The notes beneath the pieces are model-generated. The model saw only the letters and a list, made by a program, of their open reading frames with translations, searched no databases and was not told the origin of the DNA. Of a stretch of 64,000 nt of DNA, positions 9,019-18,243 are shown in pieces. This DNA is from Bacteroides timonensis (GTDB lineage: Bacteria; Bacteroidota; Bacteroidia; Bacteroidales; Bacteroidaceae). The position numbers were made by a program, and so were the translations under genes. The stretch is taken from positions 34,438-98,437 of the forward strand of contig NZ_CBVI010000039.1 of NCBI RefSeq assembly GCF_000513195.1. The letters are read 5' to 3'. The stretch's first letter is position 1. Each line of letters starts with the position of its first letter.

Positions 9019-12000
9019 ATGAGAAAAACCATGTTAACCACACTAGTATTGTTCCTATTATCGCTCTTTCCGGATAAAGCAGTCGGCAATAAACAATACG
9101 CTTTCCAGCAGATAAGTACGCAAAACGGCCTGTCCTCTTCGGTCCGCTGCCTGGTTGTGAGCCAAGAGAAGGGATACGTATGGATGGGAACGAGGCTGGG
9201 TATCGGACGTTTCGACGGCTACGAACTAAGGAAATATCTATTGGGAAATATCACCCATATTATTGAAGATAAAGAACATACCATCTGGACCATTACTCCC
9301 AAAGGTTTATTCTACTACGATTATCAGGAAGACAAATTCCTCCAGGCACGCGACGAAGACAACAACCCGGTGACCGTAACTTCCATCTGCCCGTGGACCG
9401 ACGGCGTGTTGTTCGGTGGTAACGGAAGACTCTATAAATATGACTATGCCAACCGGAAAATCAAATTCTTATATCCTCTGACACCTAATAATAAATACAA
9501 TATTACCAACTTACAAAAGTGGGACGACCACACCCTATTGTGCAGTAACCGCTGGAACCATGCACTGCTCATTGACGTTTCCACCGGACAGACACGCCCT
9601 GTTCCTTTTGAGAGCAACGAACTGATTTCCACCCTCATCGACAAGAACGGGAACATATGGATAGCCCCTTATTATCAGGGAGTGAAGTGTTACGACCGGA
9701 ATGGCAAACTCCTACACTCCTACCACAGCGGGAACTCCCCTTTGCAAACCAACGTCGTGCTCTCACTGGCCGAAAATGACGGGAAAATCTGGATTGGAAC
9801 AGATGGTGCAGGTATTTATATCTTAAATCCGGAAGACGACACAATGTCCGTCCTGTCCCATACCCCCGGTGATCCTTACTCTCTGCCGGTCAATTCCATT
9901 CTTTATCTGTACGCTGACGCTAACAATAGTATGTGGGCAGGCAGTGTACGCGGAGGACTAATCAGCATTAAGGAAGTAGGGATGAAGATTTACTCGGATG
10001 CCCTGCCCGGCACGGAATACGGATTAAGTGAGAAATCAATCTTATGCATCTATCAGGACGAAGATGACGAAATCTGGATCGGGACAGACGGCGGTGGAAT
10101 CAACAGTCTTCATCCCGGCAACAAGAAATTCCATCACGTCATGTCTACATGGGGAGACAAAGTATCTTCTATCACAGGAGTGGACAAACAACGGTTATTA
10201 GTATCCCTGTTTAGCAAAGGATTGTTCTTCTTCGACAGGAAAACCGGAAATTACCAGCCGCTCATTATCGTAAATGACAGCATCAACGAACTGATGTGCA
10301 AGCGTGGAAAAACCGTAAACGTATTCCAAAACACACCCGAAACCATATTATTACTTGCTGAATCGCCTTATAGTTACCACATAAGTAAGAAAGAATTCAC
10401 CCCTATTTCACTGGATAAATACACTAAAGAGATTATTGGTACCATGTTGCCGATAGAGAGCAAAGGCCCTGTCTCCTACCTGCACGATTTTAAACGCATC
10501 TACCGCATAGACTCCCGGAAGAATATGTTGGAAACTCTCTTCAGTTGTCAGGGAGACACCATATTCAATTCCATAGCTATCGATGAAAGCGGGGTTTTCT
10601 GGATAGGAAGCAATTACGGCCTCAGCCGTTACTCCATCGAGAAGCGAGAACACACCAACATTCCCAACAGCCTGATCCATGAAATCAATTCACTGATTTG
10701 TGATAAACGGGGGCGCGTATGGCTGGGGGCTGACGGAAAACTGTTTGCCCACCTCATTCACGAAGGAGAGTTCATCCTCTACGGAGAATCTGACGGAGTG
10801 ATTCTGAATGAGTATCTGGAAAAGCCACGGTTGTTATCTGCCCAAGGCGATATCTACATGGGTGGTGTCAATGGCCTGCTCTGTGTCAACAAGCAACTCC
10901 CCGACGAGTCAACAACTCCGCCCATACTGGAATTGGCTGACGTATCGGTAGGCGGAGAACGTATGAACGCCCTGATTAACACCGGACAAAGCCTGAAAGT
11001 TCCGGAACAGAGCAAGCCCATATCCATCAAGATTATCGCCCACGACAAAGATATCTTCCGCAAACCCATGTATCGCTACACCCTGCGGGGAATGGAGGGG
11101 CAAGTCATCTACTCTTATCAACCGGAACTGACACTCAGCGGGTTGCCTGCAAGAACTTATCAAGTGATGGCTGCATGCAGCACCCGCAGTGGAGGATGGA
11201 CGGAAGATTACCAAATACTGGAATTAATAGTGCTTCCGCCCTGGTATAAATCCGGCTGGTTCACAATCAGTTGCATCATAGTGGCATTCTCCGGCATTGT
11301 ACTCGTATTCTTCTCCCTGCTGCGCCGCAAAGAAAACAAGCTGAAATGGGCCATGAAAGAGCATGAGCAACAGGTTTATGAAGAAAAAGTACGCTTCCTT
11401 ATCAACATCAATCATGAATTGCGCACTCCGCTAACCCTGATACATGCCCCGCTAAAACAGCTATTGGCAACCTTATCACCGGAGGATGAAAAATACCCTA
11501 TTATACAAAGCATCAGCAAGCAGTCCGGACGCATGAAAGAGCTTCTGAACATGGTGCTGAATGTACGGAAAATGGAAGTGGGACAAAGCACCTTGCATGT
11601 GGAGAACGTAGAGTTGAACCCGTGGGTGGAACAACTTATTGATGATTTCCGGCCGGAGGCAACAATGAAAGGAATTTCCATTGTTTACAATCCGGACAAG
11701 GAAGTGGACACCCTCTGTTTTGACAAGGAGAAATGCACCACCATCCTGACGAACCTGCTTATCAATGCACTGAAATACAGTTCTGAGAACGGACAAATCA
11801 GTGTATCCGTAAGTTTGTCCGAAGACCAGAGCAACGTGCGCATTTCTGTAGCCGACGAAGGTCCCGGTTTAAAGGACATAGATATAAACAATCTCTTTAT
11901 CCGATTCTATCAAGGCAACAACAGCCGTCCGGGCACAGGCATCGGTCTTTCTTATTCCAAGATTCTGGCCGAACAGCATGGCGGGAGCATCGGTGCTTAT

Positions 12001-12927
12001 GACCACGAAACCGCCCCCGGAGCAACCTTCTGGTTTGAGTTGCCCCGCAACGTGCAGCCCGGAAAAGTAACCCTGCAACCCCAACCTTATCTGAATGAGT
12101 TGTTAGCTCCTACCCAGGAAGTGGAAAGCATTCCGGAAGAAACAGCCGTAAAAGAGGAAACCACGAACAACACGCTGCTCATAGTAGATGACAACAAGGA
12201 TTTGACTGACTATTTGTCCGAAGCACTGAAAGGCAAATTCAAGAAGATATGGGTGGCTTATGACGGTGAAGAAGCGCTGCGCATTTGTCGGGAATCATAT
12301 CCGGATATAGTTGTCAGTGACATACAAATGCCCCGCATGAATGGGTATGAGTTGTGCAAGCACATCAAGGAAGACCTGGAAATCAGCCATATCCCTATTA
12401 TTCTGCTGACCGCCCGCAATGATGAGGAAAGCCAGATTTTCGGTTACAAGAACGGAGCCGATGCTTATCTGACGAAGCCTTTTGAGGTCAGCATACTTCA
12501 TACCATCATCCAAAGCCAACTGAAGAACCGTGAGCGGATGCGGACGCGCTATGCAGAAGCGGGACCATTGCCTCAGCCACAGGAAAGTACGTTCAGCCCG
12601 GCAGACGAGAAGTTCCTGAAACGGTTGAATAAGTCAATCACCGAGAATCTGGACAATCCACAGATGGGGGTGCCTTTCCTGTGTACGGAACTGGGAATCA
12701 GCCGCGCTTCTCTCTATAATAAACTAAAGGTGGTGACAGGTATGGGAGCCAATGATTACATAACCAAGCTCCGGGTGGAGCGGGCGGTCTGGTTACTTAC
12801 CCATAGCACCCTCAACATTAATGAGATAGCGGATCAGACGGGGTTCTCCACATCACGCTATTTTAGTACGGTATTCAAACAGTATATGGGGTGTTCGCCG
12901 ACGCAATACAAGGAGGAACATGCGTAA
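9019..12927 (+). CDS. Hybrid two-component system regulator of the PUL
   Basis: 1302 residues from the ATG at 9019 (MRKTMLTTLVLFLLSLF, a signal peptide); 19 further codons are open upstream but would spoil the signal peptide and overlap the promoter. Domains in order: periplasmic two-component propeller repeats (for example VWMGTRLGIGRFDG, IWIGTDGGGINSL), a Y_Y_Y domain, one membrane segment near 748-770, HisKA with phosphoacceptor His799 (NHELRTP), HATPase with GTGIGLSYSK, a receiver with phosphoacceptor Asp1101 (SDIQMP), and a C-terminal AraC-type helix-turn-helix. HTCS proteins sense an oligosaccharide in the periplasm and activate their own PUL. The divergent position beside susC makes that the likely job here. 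Confidence 0.96.
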   Translation: MRKTMLTTLVLFLLSLFPDKAVGNKQYAFQQISTQNGLSSSVRCLVVSQEKGYVWMGTRLGIGRFDGYELRKYLLGNITHIIEDKEHTIWTITPKGLFYYDYQEDKFLQARDEDNNPVTVTSICPWTDGVLFGGNGRLYKYDYANRKIKFLYPLTPNNKYNITNLQKWDDHTLLCSNRWNHALLIDVSTGQTRPVPFESNELISTLIDKNGNIWIAPYYQGVKCYDRNGKLLHSYHSGNSPLQTNVVLSLAENDGKIWIGTDGAGIYILNPEDDTMSVLSHTPGDPYSLPVNSILYLYADANNSMWAGSVRGGLISIKEVGMKIYSDALPGTEYGLSEKSILCIYQDEDDEIWIGTDGGGINSLHPGNKKFHHVMSTWGDKVSSITGVDKQRLLVSLFSKGLFFFDRKTGNYQPLIIVNDSINELMCKRGKTVNVFQNTPETILLLAESPYSYHISKKEFTPISLDKYTKEIIGTMLPIESKGPVSYLHDFKRIYRIDSRKNMLETLFSCQGDTIFNSIAIDESGVFWIGSNYGLSRYSIEKREHTNIPNSLIHEINSLICDKRGRVWLGADGKLFAHLIHEGEFILYGESDGVILNEYLEKPRLLSAQGDIYMGGVNGLLCVNKQLPDESTTPPILELADVSVGGERMNALINTGQSLKVPEQSKPISIKIIAHDKDIFRKPMYRYTLRGMEGQVIYSYQPELTLSGLPARTYQVMAACSTRSGGWTEDYQILELIVLPPWYKSGWFTISCIIVAFSGIVLVFFSLLRRKENKLKWAMKEHEQQVYEEKVRFLININHELRTPLTLIHAPLKQLLATLSPEDEKYPIIQSISKQSGRMKELLNMVLNVRKMEVGQSTLHVENVELNPWVEQLIDDFRPEATMKGISIVYNPDKEVDTLCFDKEKCTTILTNLLINALKYSSENGQISVSVSLSEDQSNVRISVADEGPGLKDIDINNLFIRFYQGNNSRPGTGIGLSYSKILAEQHGGSIGAYDHETAPGATFWFELPRNVQPGKVTLQPQPYLNELLAPTQEVESIPEETAVKEETTNNTLLIVDDNKDLTDYLSEALKGKFKKIWVAYDGEEALRICRESYPDIVVSDIQMPRMNGYELCKHIKEDLEISHIPIILLTARNDEESQIFGYKNGADAYLTKPFEVSILHTIIQSQLKNRERMRTRYAEAGPLPQPQESTFSPADEKFLKRLNKSITENLDNPQMGVPFLCTELGISRASLYNKLKVVTGMGANDYITKLRVERAVWLLTHSTLNINEIADQTGFSTSRYFSTVFKQYMGCSPTQYKEEHA

Positions 12928-12949
12928 AAAGGCTGTTATGTAGTGTAAA

Positions 12950-13124
12950 CACGGCTGTATCATTGCTTTCACATAGGCAGTTCATTGCTTTCGCATAGGC
13001 AGTTGCTTATTTCAGAGTGCTTCATTTTGCAACGGCCACAAATGTAGTTCAGCTGCCTCACAGTTATGAGGCTCGTGCTCCACAATCGTGAAGCACAAGC
13101 GCCACAGACGTAAACACTATTAAA
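12950..13124. repeat. Degenerate 22-base tandem array
   Basis: CATTGCTTTCACATAGGCAG and a near copy (A to G) start at 12961 and 12983, exactly 22 apart. Further on, units beginning CACA recur at 13037, 13059, 13081 and 13103, again every 22 bases. The middle unit is eroded and the phase slips once by a base. It sits directly after the HTCS stop codon. Confidence 0.65.
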
Positions 13125-13369
13125 ACACTGGATATCAACAAAATAAACATGCAGAGTTTTCCCAATGAACATAGGAGATTGACATATACAATCCCTATTT
13201 AGAATGAATAAAAGTAGGTAAGAAACGGAGTGCTATCTAATGAAAAGCAGGTAATCCGGTATCTTTTATATCAAAAAAAGCAGGAAAAGAGAAAATAGGG
13301 AATCAAAGGTTTTATACGAATATGAAAGATAACAAAAAGATAATCAAAAACATACATCTAATTAAGAGT

Positions 13370-13473
13370 AGTGTAGGCAAATTTGCCTACACTCTGTTTT
13401 TTATTTGCTTACACCATGCTATATCACCGATGAATAGGGCGATACAGAGCATGAGTGTAAGCGTGTAGGTAAA
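13370..13473. repeat. Cluster of GTGTARGC palindromic motifs with a long hairpin
   Basis: A 24-base perfect palindrome occupies 13370-13393 (GTGTAGGCAAA joined to its complement TTTGCCTACAC), followed by CTGTTTTTT, so it could act as a terminator. TTTGCTTACAC repeats exactly 22 bases on at 13404. GTGTAAGC (13455-13462) and GTGTAGGTAAA (13463-13473) follow. GCTTACACCATGCT at 13407-13420 pairs with 13448-13462 with one bulged base, giving a 14-bp stem. Confidence 0.7.
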
Positions 13474-13532
13474 AGTGAGGATAAACTCTGTGTAGATAGA
13501 ATTGAATTTATAATTGCACCTCTATGTTGTAT

Positions 13533-13631
13533 TCATTTCTTTTTCTCCTTTTCTTTTTCATTATAATACTCACTTTTTAAACGAACAGCTTTATTAATTT
13601 CATCCTGAGGTGTCTTTTGAGTTTTATAAGG
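13533..13631 (-). pseudogene. C-terminal relic of a RelE/HigB-type (Gp49-like) toxin
   Basis: An open frame of 32 codons, closed upstream by TAG, overlaps the end of the sulfatase gene in another frame. It reads KPYKTQKTPQDEINKA then VRLKSEYYNEKEKEKK. The KTQKTP..EI.KA....K.EYY pattern is what I recall for the C-terminus of phage-derived Gp49-like/HigB toxins of Bacteroidetes. Its TGA overlaps an ATG that reads only four codons before a stop, where an antitoxin gene would be expected to begin in a higBA operon. No start codon or active part remains. The family match is from memory and unsearched. Confidence 0.45.
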
Positions 13632-15192
13632 TTTCTATGTTAGAAAGTAAAGGATAATTCGAAGCGGACTCCGGCAATGTCACCGGGAACATATCGTTTT
13701 CTCTGTGCTCCCGACGGATAACTTCGAGCATCTGTTTCACGATTTCCGGATGTTGCGCCGCTATATCGTTATCTTCGTGGATATCCTTTGCAAGGTCGTA
13801 CAGATGGGGCTTTCCTTTCTTAACTATCAGTTTCCAATCGCCCATACGAACGCCGAACTGGTCGGTTTCATGGAATTCCCAATAGAGGAAATCATGTTTC
13901 TGCTGTTCACCAGCGTTGCCTAACAAGGTCGGGGCAAAAGAGATGCCATCGAAACAGTCACCTTCTAACTTCTTGTTGATATACTTTTTCGGGAATCCTT
14001 TGTCGCCCGCCAGTTCGCAGAAAGTAGGCATGATGTCGTAAAATGCCAGCTGGTGGTCGTTTACCGAACCGGCGGAGATGCGTTCCGGCCAGCGCACAAT
14101 GAAAGGAATCCGGATGCCGCCTTCATGACACTGCCGTTTCAAACCACGCAGTTTCCCATCCCGTCCGAAGAACTCCGGGTCCGCTCCTCCTTCTTCGTGA
14201 GGGCCGTTGTCGCTACTGAAGATGACGATGGTGTTCTCGTCCAGTCCCTTTTCTTTCAACTTCTTCAAGACTTCGCCCACGTAATAGTCCAGACGGGTAA
14301 TCATACCGGCAAACTGGGCATGGGTATGCTCCGAAACATTATAACGTCCTTTCTCATACCCGCCCCAGGTTTTATCTCTAAAAAACTTCTTCTTGTAGCT
14401 TTTCAGGATAGAATCATTCGGCTGCGCAAGTTCCGCATGCGGCAAGGTGTAGGTGAAAAAGCCATAGAAAGGCTGCTCTCCGTCCTGTTTGTCCAGCCAT
14501 TCCAGCGCCTTACCGTGAATCAGGTCTGCCGAATATTGAGTGCGTTTCTTGTAATCATCGCCAAACATCGGGTAGTTGATATTATCTTCCAGCAGAATAC
14601 GTATAACGCCTGTATCGCCTGCCTGTGTGCTGTACCTGTTCAGAAAGTTAGGGTAGTATAAATGAGCCTGAAACTGGCATATATAACCATAGAATTCATC
14701 GATACCCCGCTTATCCGGTGTGGAACAAGAGCCTTCATAACCACCTGCCCACTTGCCGAAGACTCCCGTTGTATAACCGTTCTTTTTCATTATCTCAGGA
14801 AGAATGATATGATTTTCATCGTATGGTTCCTGACCGACAACGGTAAATTCGTCATTAATCCCGTATTTCACGGTTGGAACTCCCTGCCAATACTCTTTAT
14901 TTCCGCGCACATGGGTGTGTCCTGTATGTTGTCCCGTCATCAGCGAAGCACGGGAAGGGGCGCTCACCGGACTACCGGCATAGGCTTGGGTAAACAGCAT
15001 GCCTTCGGCTGCCATACGGTCTATGTTAGGCGTTTCAATGTATTTCTGTCCGTAACATCCTAAATCCCCGTATCCCATGTCGTCGCAGAGGATAAAGATA
15101 ATGTTAGGTTTGGAATTCTTGTTTGCCGCATTGGCACACAAAGCAACAGTAGCCAGCAGGCCTGTTCCTAAAGTTATAACTGTCTGTTTCAT
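13624..15192 (-). CDS. S1-family sulfatase, serine-type, exported
   Basis: 522 residues from the ATG at 15190-15192. A TTG six codons upstream would also keep the frame, but the ATG gives the clean signal peptide MKQTVITLGTGLLATVALC. Core marks: Asp37-Asp38 in CDDMGYGDLGCYG, formylglycine motif S77-A-P-S-R81, TGQHTGHTHVRGN, GKWAGG, and FSSDNGPHEEGG. The form is that of an arylsulfatase-A-like S1 enzyme and differs clearly from the other sulfatase here, so the two probably cut different sulfate positions. It lies 156 bases downstream of the GH2 gene on the same strand; no copy of the shared operator lies before it, so it probably depends on read-through from GH2. Subfamily not assigned. Confidence 0.92.
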   Translation of the reverse strand: MKQTVITLGTGLLATVALCANAANKNSKPNIIFILCDDMGYGDLGCYGQKYIETPNIDRMAAEGMLFTQAYAGSPVSAPSRASLMTGQHTGHTHVRGNKEYWQGVPTVKYGINDEFTVVGQEPYDENHIILPEIMKKNGYTTGVFGKWAGGYEGSCSTPDKRGIDEFYGYICQFQAHLYYPNFLNRYSTQAGDTGVIRILLEDNINYPMFGDDYKKRTQYSADLIHGKALEWLDKQDGEQPFYGFFTYTLPHAELAQPNDSILKSYKKKFFRDKTWGGYEKGRYNVSEHTHAQFAGMITRLDYYVGEVLKKLKEKGLDENTIVIFSSDNGPHEEGGADPEFFGRDGKLRGLKRQCHEGGIRIPFIVRWPERISAGSVNDHQLAFYDIMPTFCELAGDKGFPKKYINKKLEGDCFDGISFAPTLLGNAGEQQKHDFLYWEFHETDQFGVRMGDWKLIVKKGKPHLYDLAKDIHEDNDIAAQHPEIVKQMLEVIRREHRENDMFPVTLPESASNYPLLSNIETL

Positions 15193-15230
15193 ACTGAATT
15201 GTATATTCAAATTAAATATCGATGTATTCC

Positions 15231-15297
15231 GGGCGAATGATTATTCGCCCCTACAAGCGTTGTCACAATACGTGTAGGGGCGAAAAATCTTTCGCCC
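15231..15297. repeat. Inverted repeat, 25-base arms, REP/MITE-like
   Basis: Arms 15231-15255 and 15273-15297 match at 23 of 25 positions when one is reverse-complemented, with a 17-base loop. Each arm is itself palindromic (GGGCGAA..ATT..TTCGCCC) and ends CTACA. It lies between the GH2 and sulfatase genes, where it could affect read-through or transcript stability. No transposase is nearby. Confidence 0.75.
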
Positions 15298-15311
15298 GCC
15301 AACACAGCGTA

Positions 15312-15346
15312 GCCACTTGTAGCCCGTAGCTTGTAGCTCGTCACTT
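15312..15346. repeat. Heptamer-period repeat related to 33252-33366
   Basis: The sequence from about 15317 reads as seven-base units TTGTAGC, CCGTAGC, TTGTAGC, TCGTCAC. Bases 15326-15345 are the exact reverse complement of 33252-33271 (20 of 20), so the same repeat family is found beside murD. Confidence 0.65.
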
Positions 15347-15348
15347 AC

Positions 15349-18027
15349 TCACTTGTTCTTCTCCCCGAAGTCTTCCTGTTGCTGCTCCACTTCCTTCAGC
15401 CTCTGAGCATTTTGCTCTTTCAAAAGCTGTTCCTGTTCCAACTCCGCAGCCGATTTTGCAGACGTTCCGGCAGCTTGCAAAGAAGATGAACCGGCGATCA
15501 ACGCAGCATCTTTCCCCGAATAAACCAACGGATGGGCGGCAGAATAGCTTTCTAATTCTAATACAGCACTTACAGGCATCTGCGAACCTTCGAATAACAC
15601 ACTTGCCGTTATTTTTATCTTACCCGGCCTCAAAGTGGACTGTATCAGCACCGGAGCCGTCCCCCACTTCACCGGAGCGGGATTTGCCAATATTCCGGCA
15701 TCACCCAGAATACGTCCTTCGCCTTCTACATGAAACTTCACATAGTAGTTGTTCAAACGTTTGATATTCCCGTTCTTATCGGCTATGGCAGCTACTACAG
15801 TGACAAAATCGGAACCATCGGCTTTCAGGTTCACATTCTCATCATCCACCCAAAGCAGCACTTTTTCCGGACGACGGGCGGGATGCACTTCGTGCGTAGC
15901 AACCACTTTACCGTCTATCAAGCCTTCTGCCCGCAGGAATACTTCATCCTGCTTTTTCTTACGTGACATTGCTTTATCAGTCATGAAATCGTAGACATCG
16001 GGGAAAGTGATAACCGGCGAAGGCATGCCTTCTTTAACTACCGGTTTATTATAAGTATAAGTCTTTCCATCTTTCAGGAAGGTGAGGCGCACTTCATCGC
16101 AATTGGAATAAACAGTCACATCCTTGCCGGAGAACGGCGTCATCTCGTGAGCAATATAAACCATCGGGCCGGTTTCAAAAAGACGTTCCTGCTTCTGGGG
16201 TGAGCGTTGTGCCTTGAACATATAATAAGAATACTTGGGCTGGCGGAATACATCCATCAATCCGCCATAGAACGGATCGGGATGATAACCGCGCTGATGG
16301 TCGAACGAGTGCCACAGACAGCCGCCCACATGTTGGCGGGGAGTGCGGTAAAGGGCATCGTAACAGGTATATGTATAGGTGGGGTTGGCATAATGTTGCG
16401 CTTGGATAAGCATAGGCTGTTCTCCCCAGTTGCGGGCTACACGGCTGGGAGAGTTATGTGAACTCCAGTCATCCACATTATCACCCCATTCACGGGTAAA
16501 GTAGGTTATCTTTGGGTCAGCATCCTTATCGCCCCACGACTTGCCATCGTAAGAGGGATGTGTAAAGAGTATCGGGAAATGCTCACGTCCACGTGCACCG
16601 CTATCACAACCGGAATAACAATATGGGTAAGGATACTCCTGGTCTACAATATCACGGGTGTTCTTGGCGAAGTCTTCCGGATACCAGGTTTCATTGAGGA
16701 TAGGTTCCCACATCCACACACAAGCATGGTTGCGGTCGCGCCGCACAAGATTACGGATATCGCTATATACACGTTGCGCAAATTCGGGAGCATCATTCCA
16801 GAACTGCCAGCCGGGGGTATTGACAATGACAAACAGCCCAAGCTCGTCGCATGCATCCATGAATGCCGGGTCTTGCGGACAATGGGCGTTACGGATTACT
16901 TTCATTCCGGCATCACGCAGTTTCTTTGCATCACGCCAATGAATACTGTTAGCAACGGCATTGCCTACCACCGCAAAGTCCTGATGACGGTTAGCACCAA
17001 TCAACGGGCTTTCATAAGGTTTGCCATTCAGCCAGAAACCGTCCTTGCCCTTAAACTCTACACTACGGATACCGATACGGCGACGATAACCGTCCACCAC
17101 ATTGCCTTCGCGGTCGCGGATACGTACTATCAGATTATATAAGGTGGGAGTTTCCGGACTCCACAGCATCGGGGTCTTTACTATGAGCTTATCTTTCGAG
17201 GTAATAGCCTTCCCTGGCCGTATCTGAATCTCATCATTCAAGAAAGCAACCTGTGTACCATCCGGTTGCTGCAACTCATATTCTACAACGCCCGTAAAGG
17301 CTTTACGGCTGTCATTGCGCACATGCGCCTTCAGTAACACTTCGGCTGAGGCATCCGACACCTTATCATAAGCCACAAACAGACCGCTGCCTGCTACTTC
17401 GTTCTCAAAGTTCGGGTCAGTGATAAAGACCGGATTATGGGCTATCAGCCAGCAATCACGATAAATGCCGCCGAAATAGGTAAAGTCGAGTACATCCTGC
17501 GCCTTTCCGGGGGGATAGGTCTTATCATCGCTGTTATCCGTCCACACGGCTATCACATTATCCTCTCCCCAGTTCAATACGTCAGAGATATCGACCACCA
17601 CAGGCAGATAACCGCCAAAATGTTCGGTCAGCAACTTCCCGTTGACGAATACCTTACTCTTTCCCATGATGGCTTCGAAGTGCAGGAACAGTTTCTTCCC
17701 TTTCAAAGCATCCGCAGGGGTGAAGTGCTTGCGATACCAGACTTCTCCCTGATAATTGATGCAACCACTGGCTTCCGTCGGCAAATATTCAATGCCATTG
17801 GGAAGGGAGACTACCGTCCATTCCGCATCATCAAAGTTCGTGGCCTCAGCACCCTCAACCGCTCCTTTGTGGAAGCGCCAGGCGGGATTCATTGAAAACA
17901 CTTCACGCCCGGAATTGGGTAACTCGAAGAAACCGGCAGTGGAAAACTCTGGTTGGTGAGACGCCTGCAATGCGCTGCAGGGAACTAACAATAAAACAAT
18001 TAGAATTAAATGAATGATTTTTCTCAT
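15349..18027 (-). CDS. GH2 beta-galactosidase-like glycoside hydrolase
   Basis: 892 residues with a signal peptide (MRKIIHLILIVLLLVPCSALQA). The GH2 order is present: sugar-binding jelly roll with WYRKHFT and GGIYRDCWL, an immunoglobulin-like domain, and the catalytic barrel with RNAHCPQDPAFMDACDELGL. E446 in EPILNE is the expected acid/base and E513 in TREWGD the nucleophile. Additional beta domains follow. The last 35 or so residues are an unusual Glu/Gln/Lys-rich helix likely to form a coiled coil. It should release beta-linked galactose (less likely glucuronic acid or mannose) from the PUL substrate in the periplasm. Its upstream region shares the susC operator-like element. Confidence 0.9.
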   Translation of the reverse strand: MRKIIHLILIVLLLVPCSALQASHQPEFSTAGFFELPNSGREVFSMNPAWRFHKGAVEGAEATNFDDAEWTVVSLPNGIEYLPTEASGCINYQGEVWYRKHFTPADALKGKKLFLHFEAIMGKSKVFVNGKLLTEHFGGYLPVVVDISDVLNWGEDNVIAVWTDNSDDKTYPPGKAQDVLDFTYFGGIYRDCWLIAHNPVFITDPNFENEVAGSGLFVAYDKVSDASAEVLLKAHVRNDSRKAFTGVVEYELQQPDGTQVAFLNDEIQIRPGKAITSKDKLIVKTPMLWSPETPTLYNLIVRIRDREGNVVDGYRRRIGIRSVEFKGKDGFWLNGKPYESPLIGANRHQDFAVVGNAVANSIHWRDAKKLRDAGMKVIRNAHCPQDPAFMDACDELGLFVIVNTPGWQFWNDAPEFAQRVYSDIRNLVRRDRNHACVWMWEPILNETWYPEDFAKNTRDIVDQEYPYPYCYSGCDSGARGREHFPILFTHPSYDGKSWGDKDADPKITYFTREWGDNVDDWSSHNSPSRVARNWGEQPMLIQAQHYANPTYTYTCYDALYRTPRQHVGGCLWHSFDHQRGYHPDPFYGGLMDVFRQPKYSYYMFKAQRSPQKQERLFETGPMVYIAHEMTPFSGKDVTVYSNCDEVRLTFLKDGKTYTYNKPVVKEGMPSPVITFPDVYDFMTDKAMSRKKKQDEVFLRAEGLIDGKVVATHEVHPARRPEKVLLWVDDENVNLKADGSDFVTVVAAIADKNGNIKRLNNYYVKFHVEGEGRILGDAGILANPAPVKWGTAPVLIQSTLRPGKIKITASVLFEGSQMPVSAVLELESYSAAHPLVYSGKDAALIAGSSSLQAAGTSAKSAAELEQEQLLKEQNAQRLKEVEQQQEDFGEKNK

Positions 18028-18083
18028 GAAAATAGTATTATTTTAGGTGTACATAACTTGATGTAATAGCCATTTACAACATC

Positions 18084-18150
18084 CGATGCAAAAATAGGGC
18101 AAAACAGAAAACCACTGTTACAATAATCGCTATTTTTAATCCAATTTTGT
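18084..18150 (-). promoter_or_regulatory. GH2 promoter with putative HTCS operator
   Basis: Minus strand: AATTGGATTAAAAA, ATAGCGATTATTGTAA, then 21 bases on the -7 box TATTTTTG followed by GCATCG. The match to the susC upstream region covers the core, the CTGTTT stretch, the -7 box and the six bases after it. The -7 box lies about 60 bases before the GH2 start codon. Confidence 0.65.
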
Positions 18151-18243
18151 CTAACTATCCATTTATACAACATGGCTCCCTAAATACAGAATGCTATGAG
18201 AAACTTTCAGTGAATCATTATCAACTATTAATATAAGAATATT

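Larger units (their letters stand above)
12928..13532. other. 605-base spacer after the HTCS gene
   Basis: No credible gene. The first 200 bases carry a degenerate 22-base repeat array, and 13370-13473 a cluster of palindromic GTGTARGC motifs; both are listed separately. Bases 13125-13369 are AT-rich and show nothing I can name. The right end is the remains of a toxin-like gene on the minus strand. Confidence 0.6.

Noticed and set aside
13408..13462. Small RNA gene
   Set aside because: The hairpin is strong, but no promoter or terminator could be placed around it; kept as a repeat.
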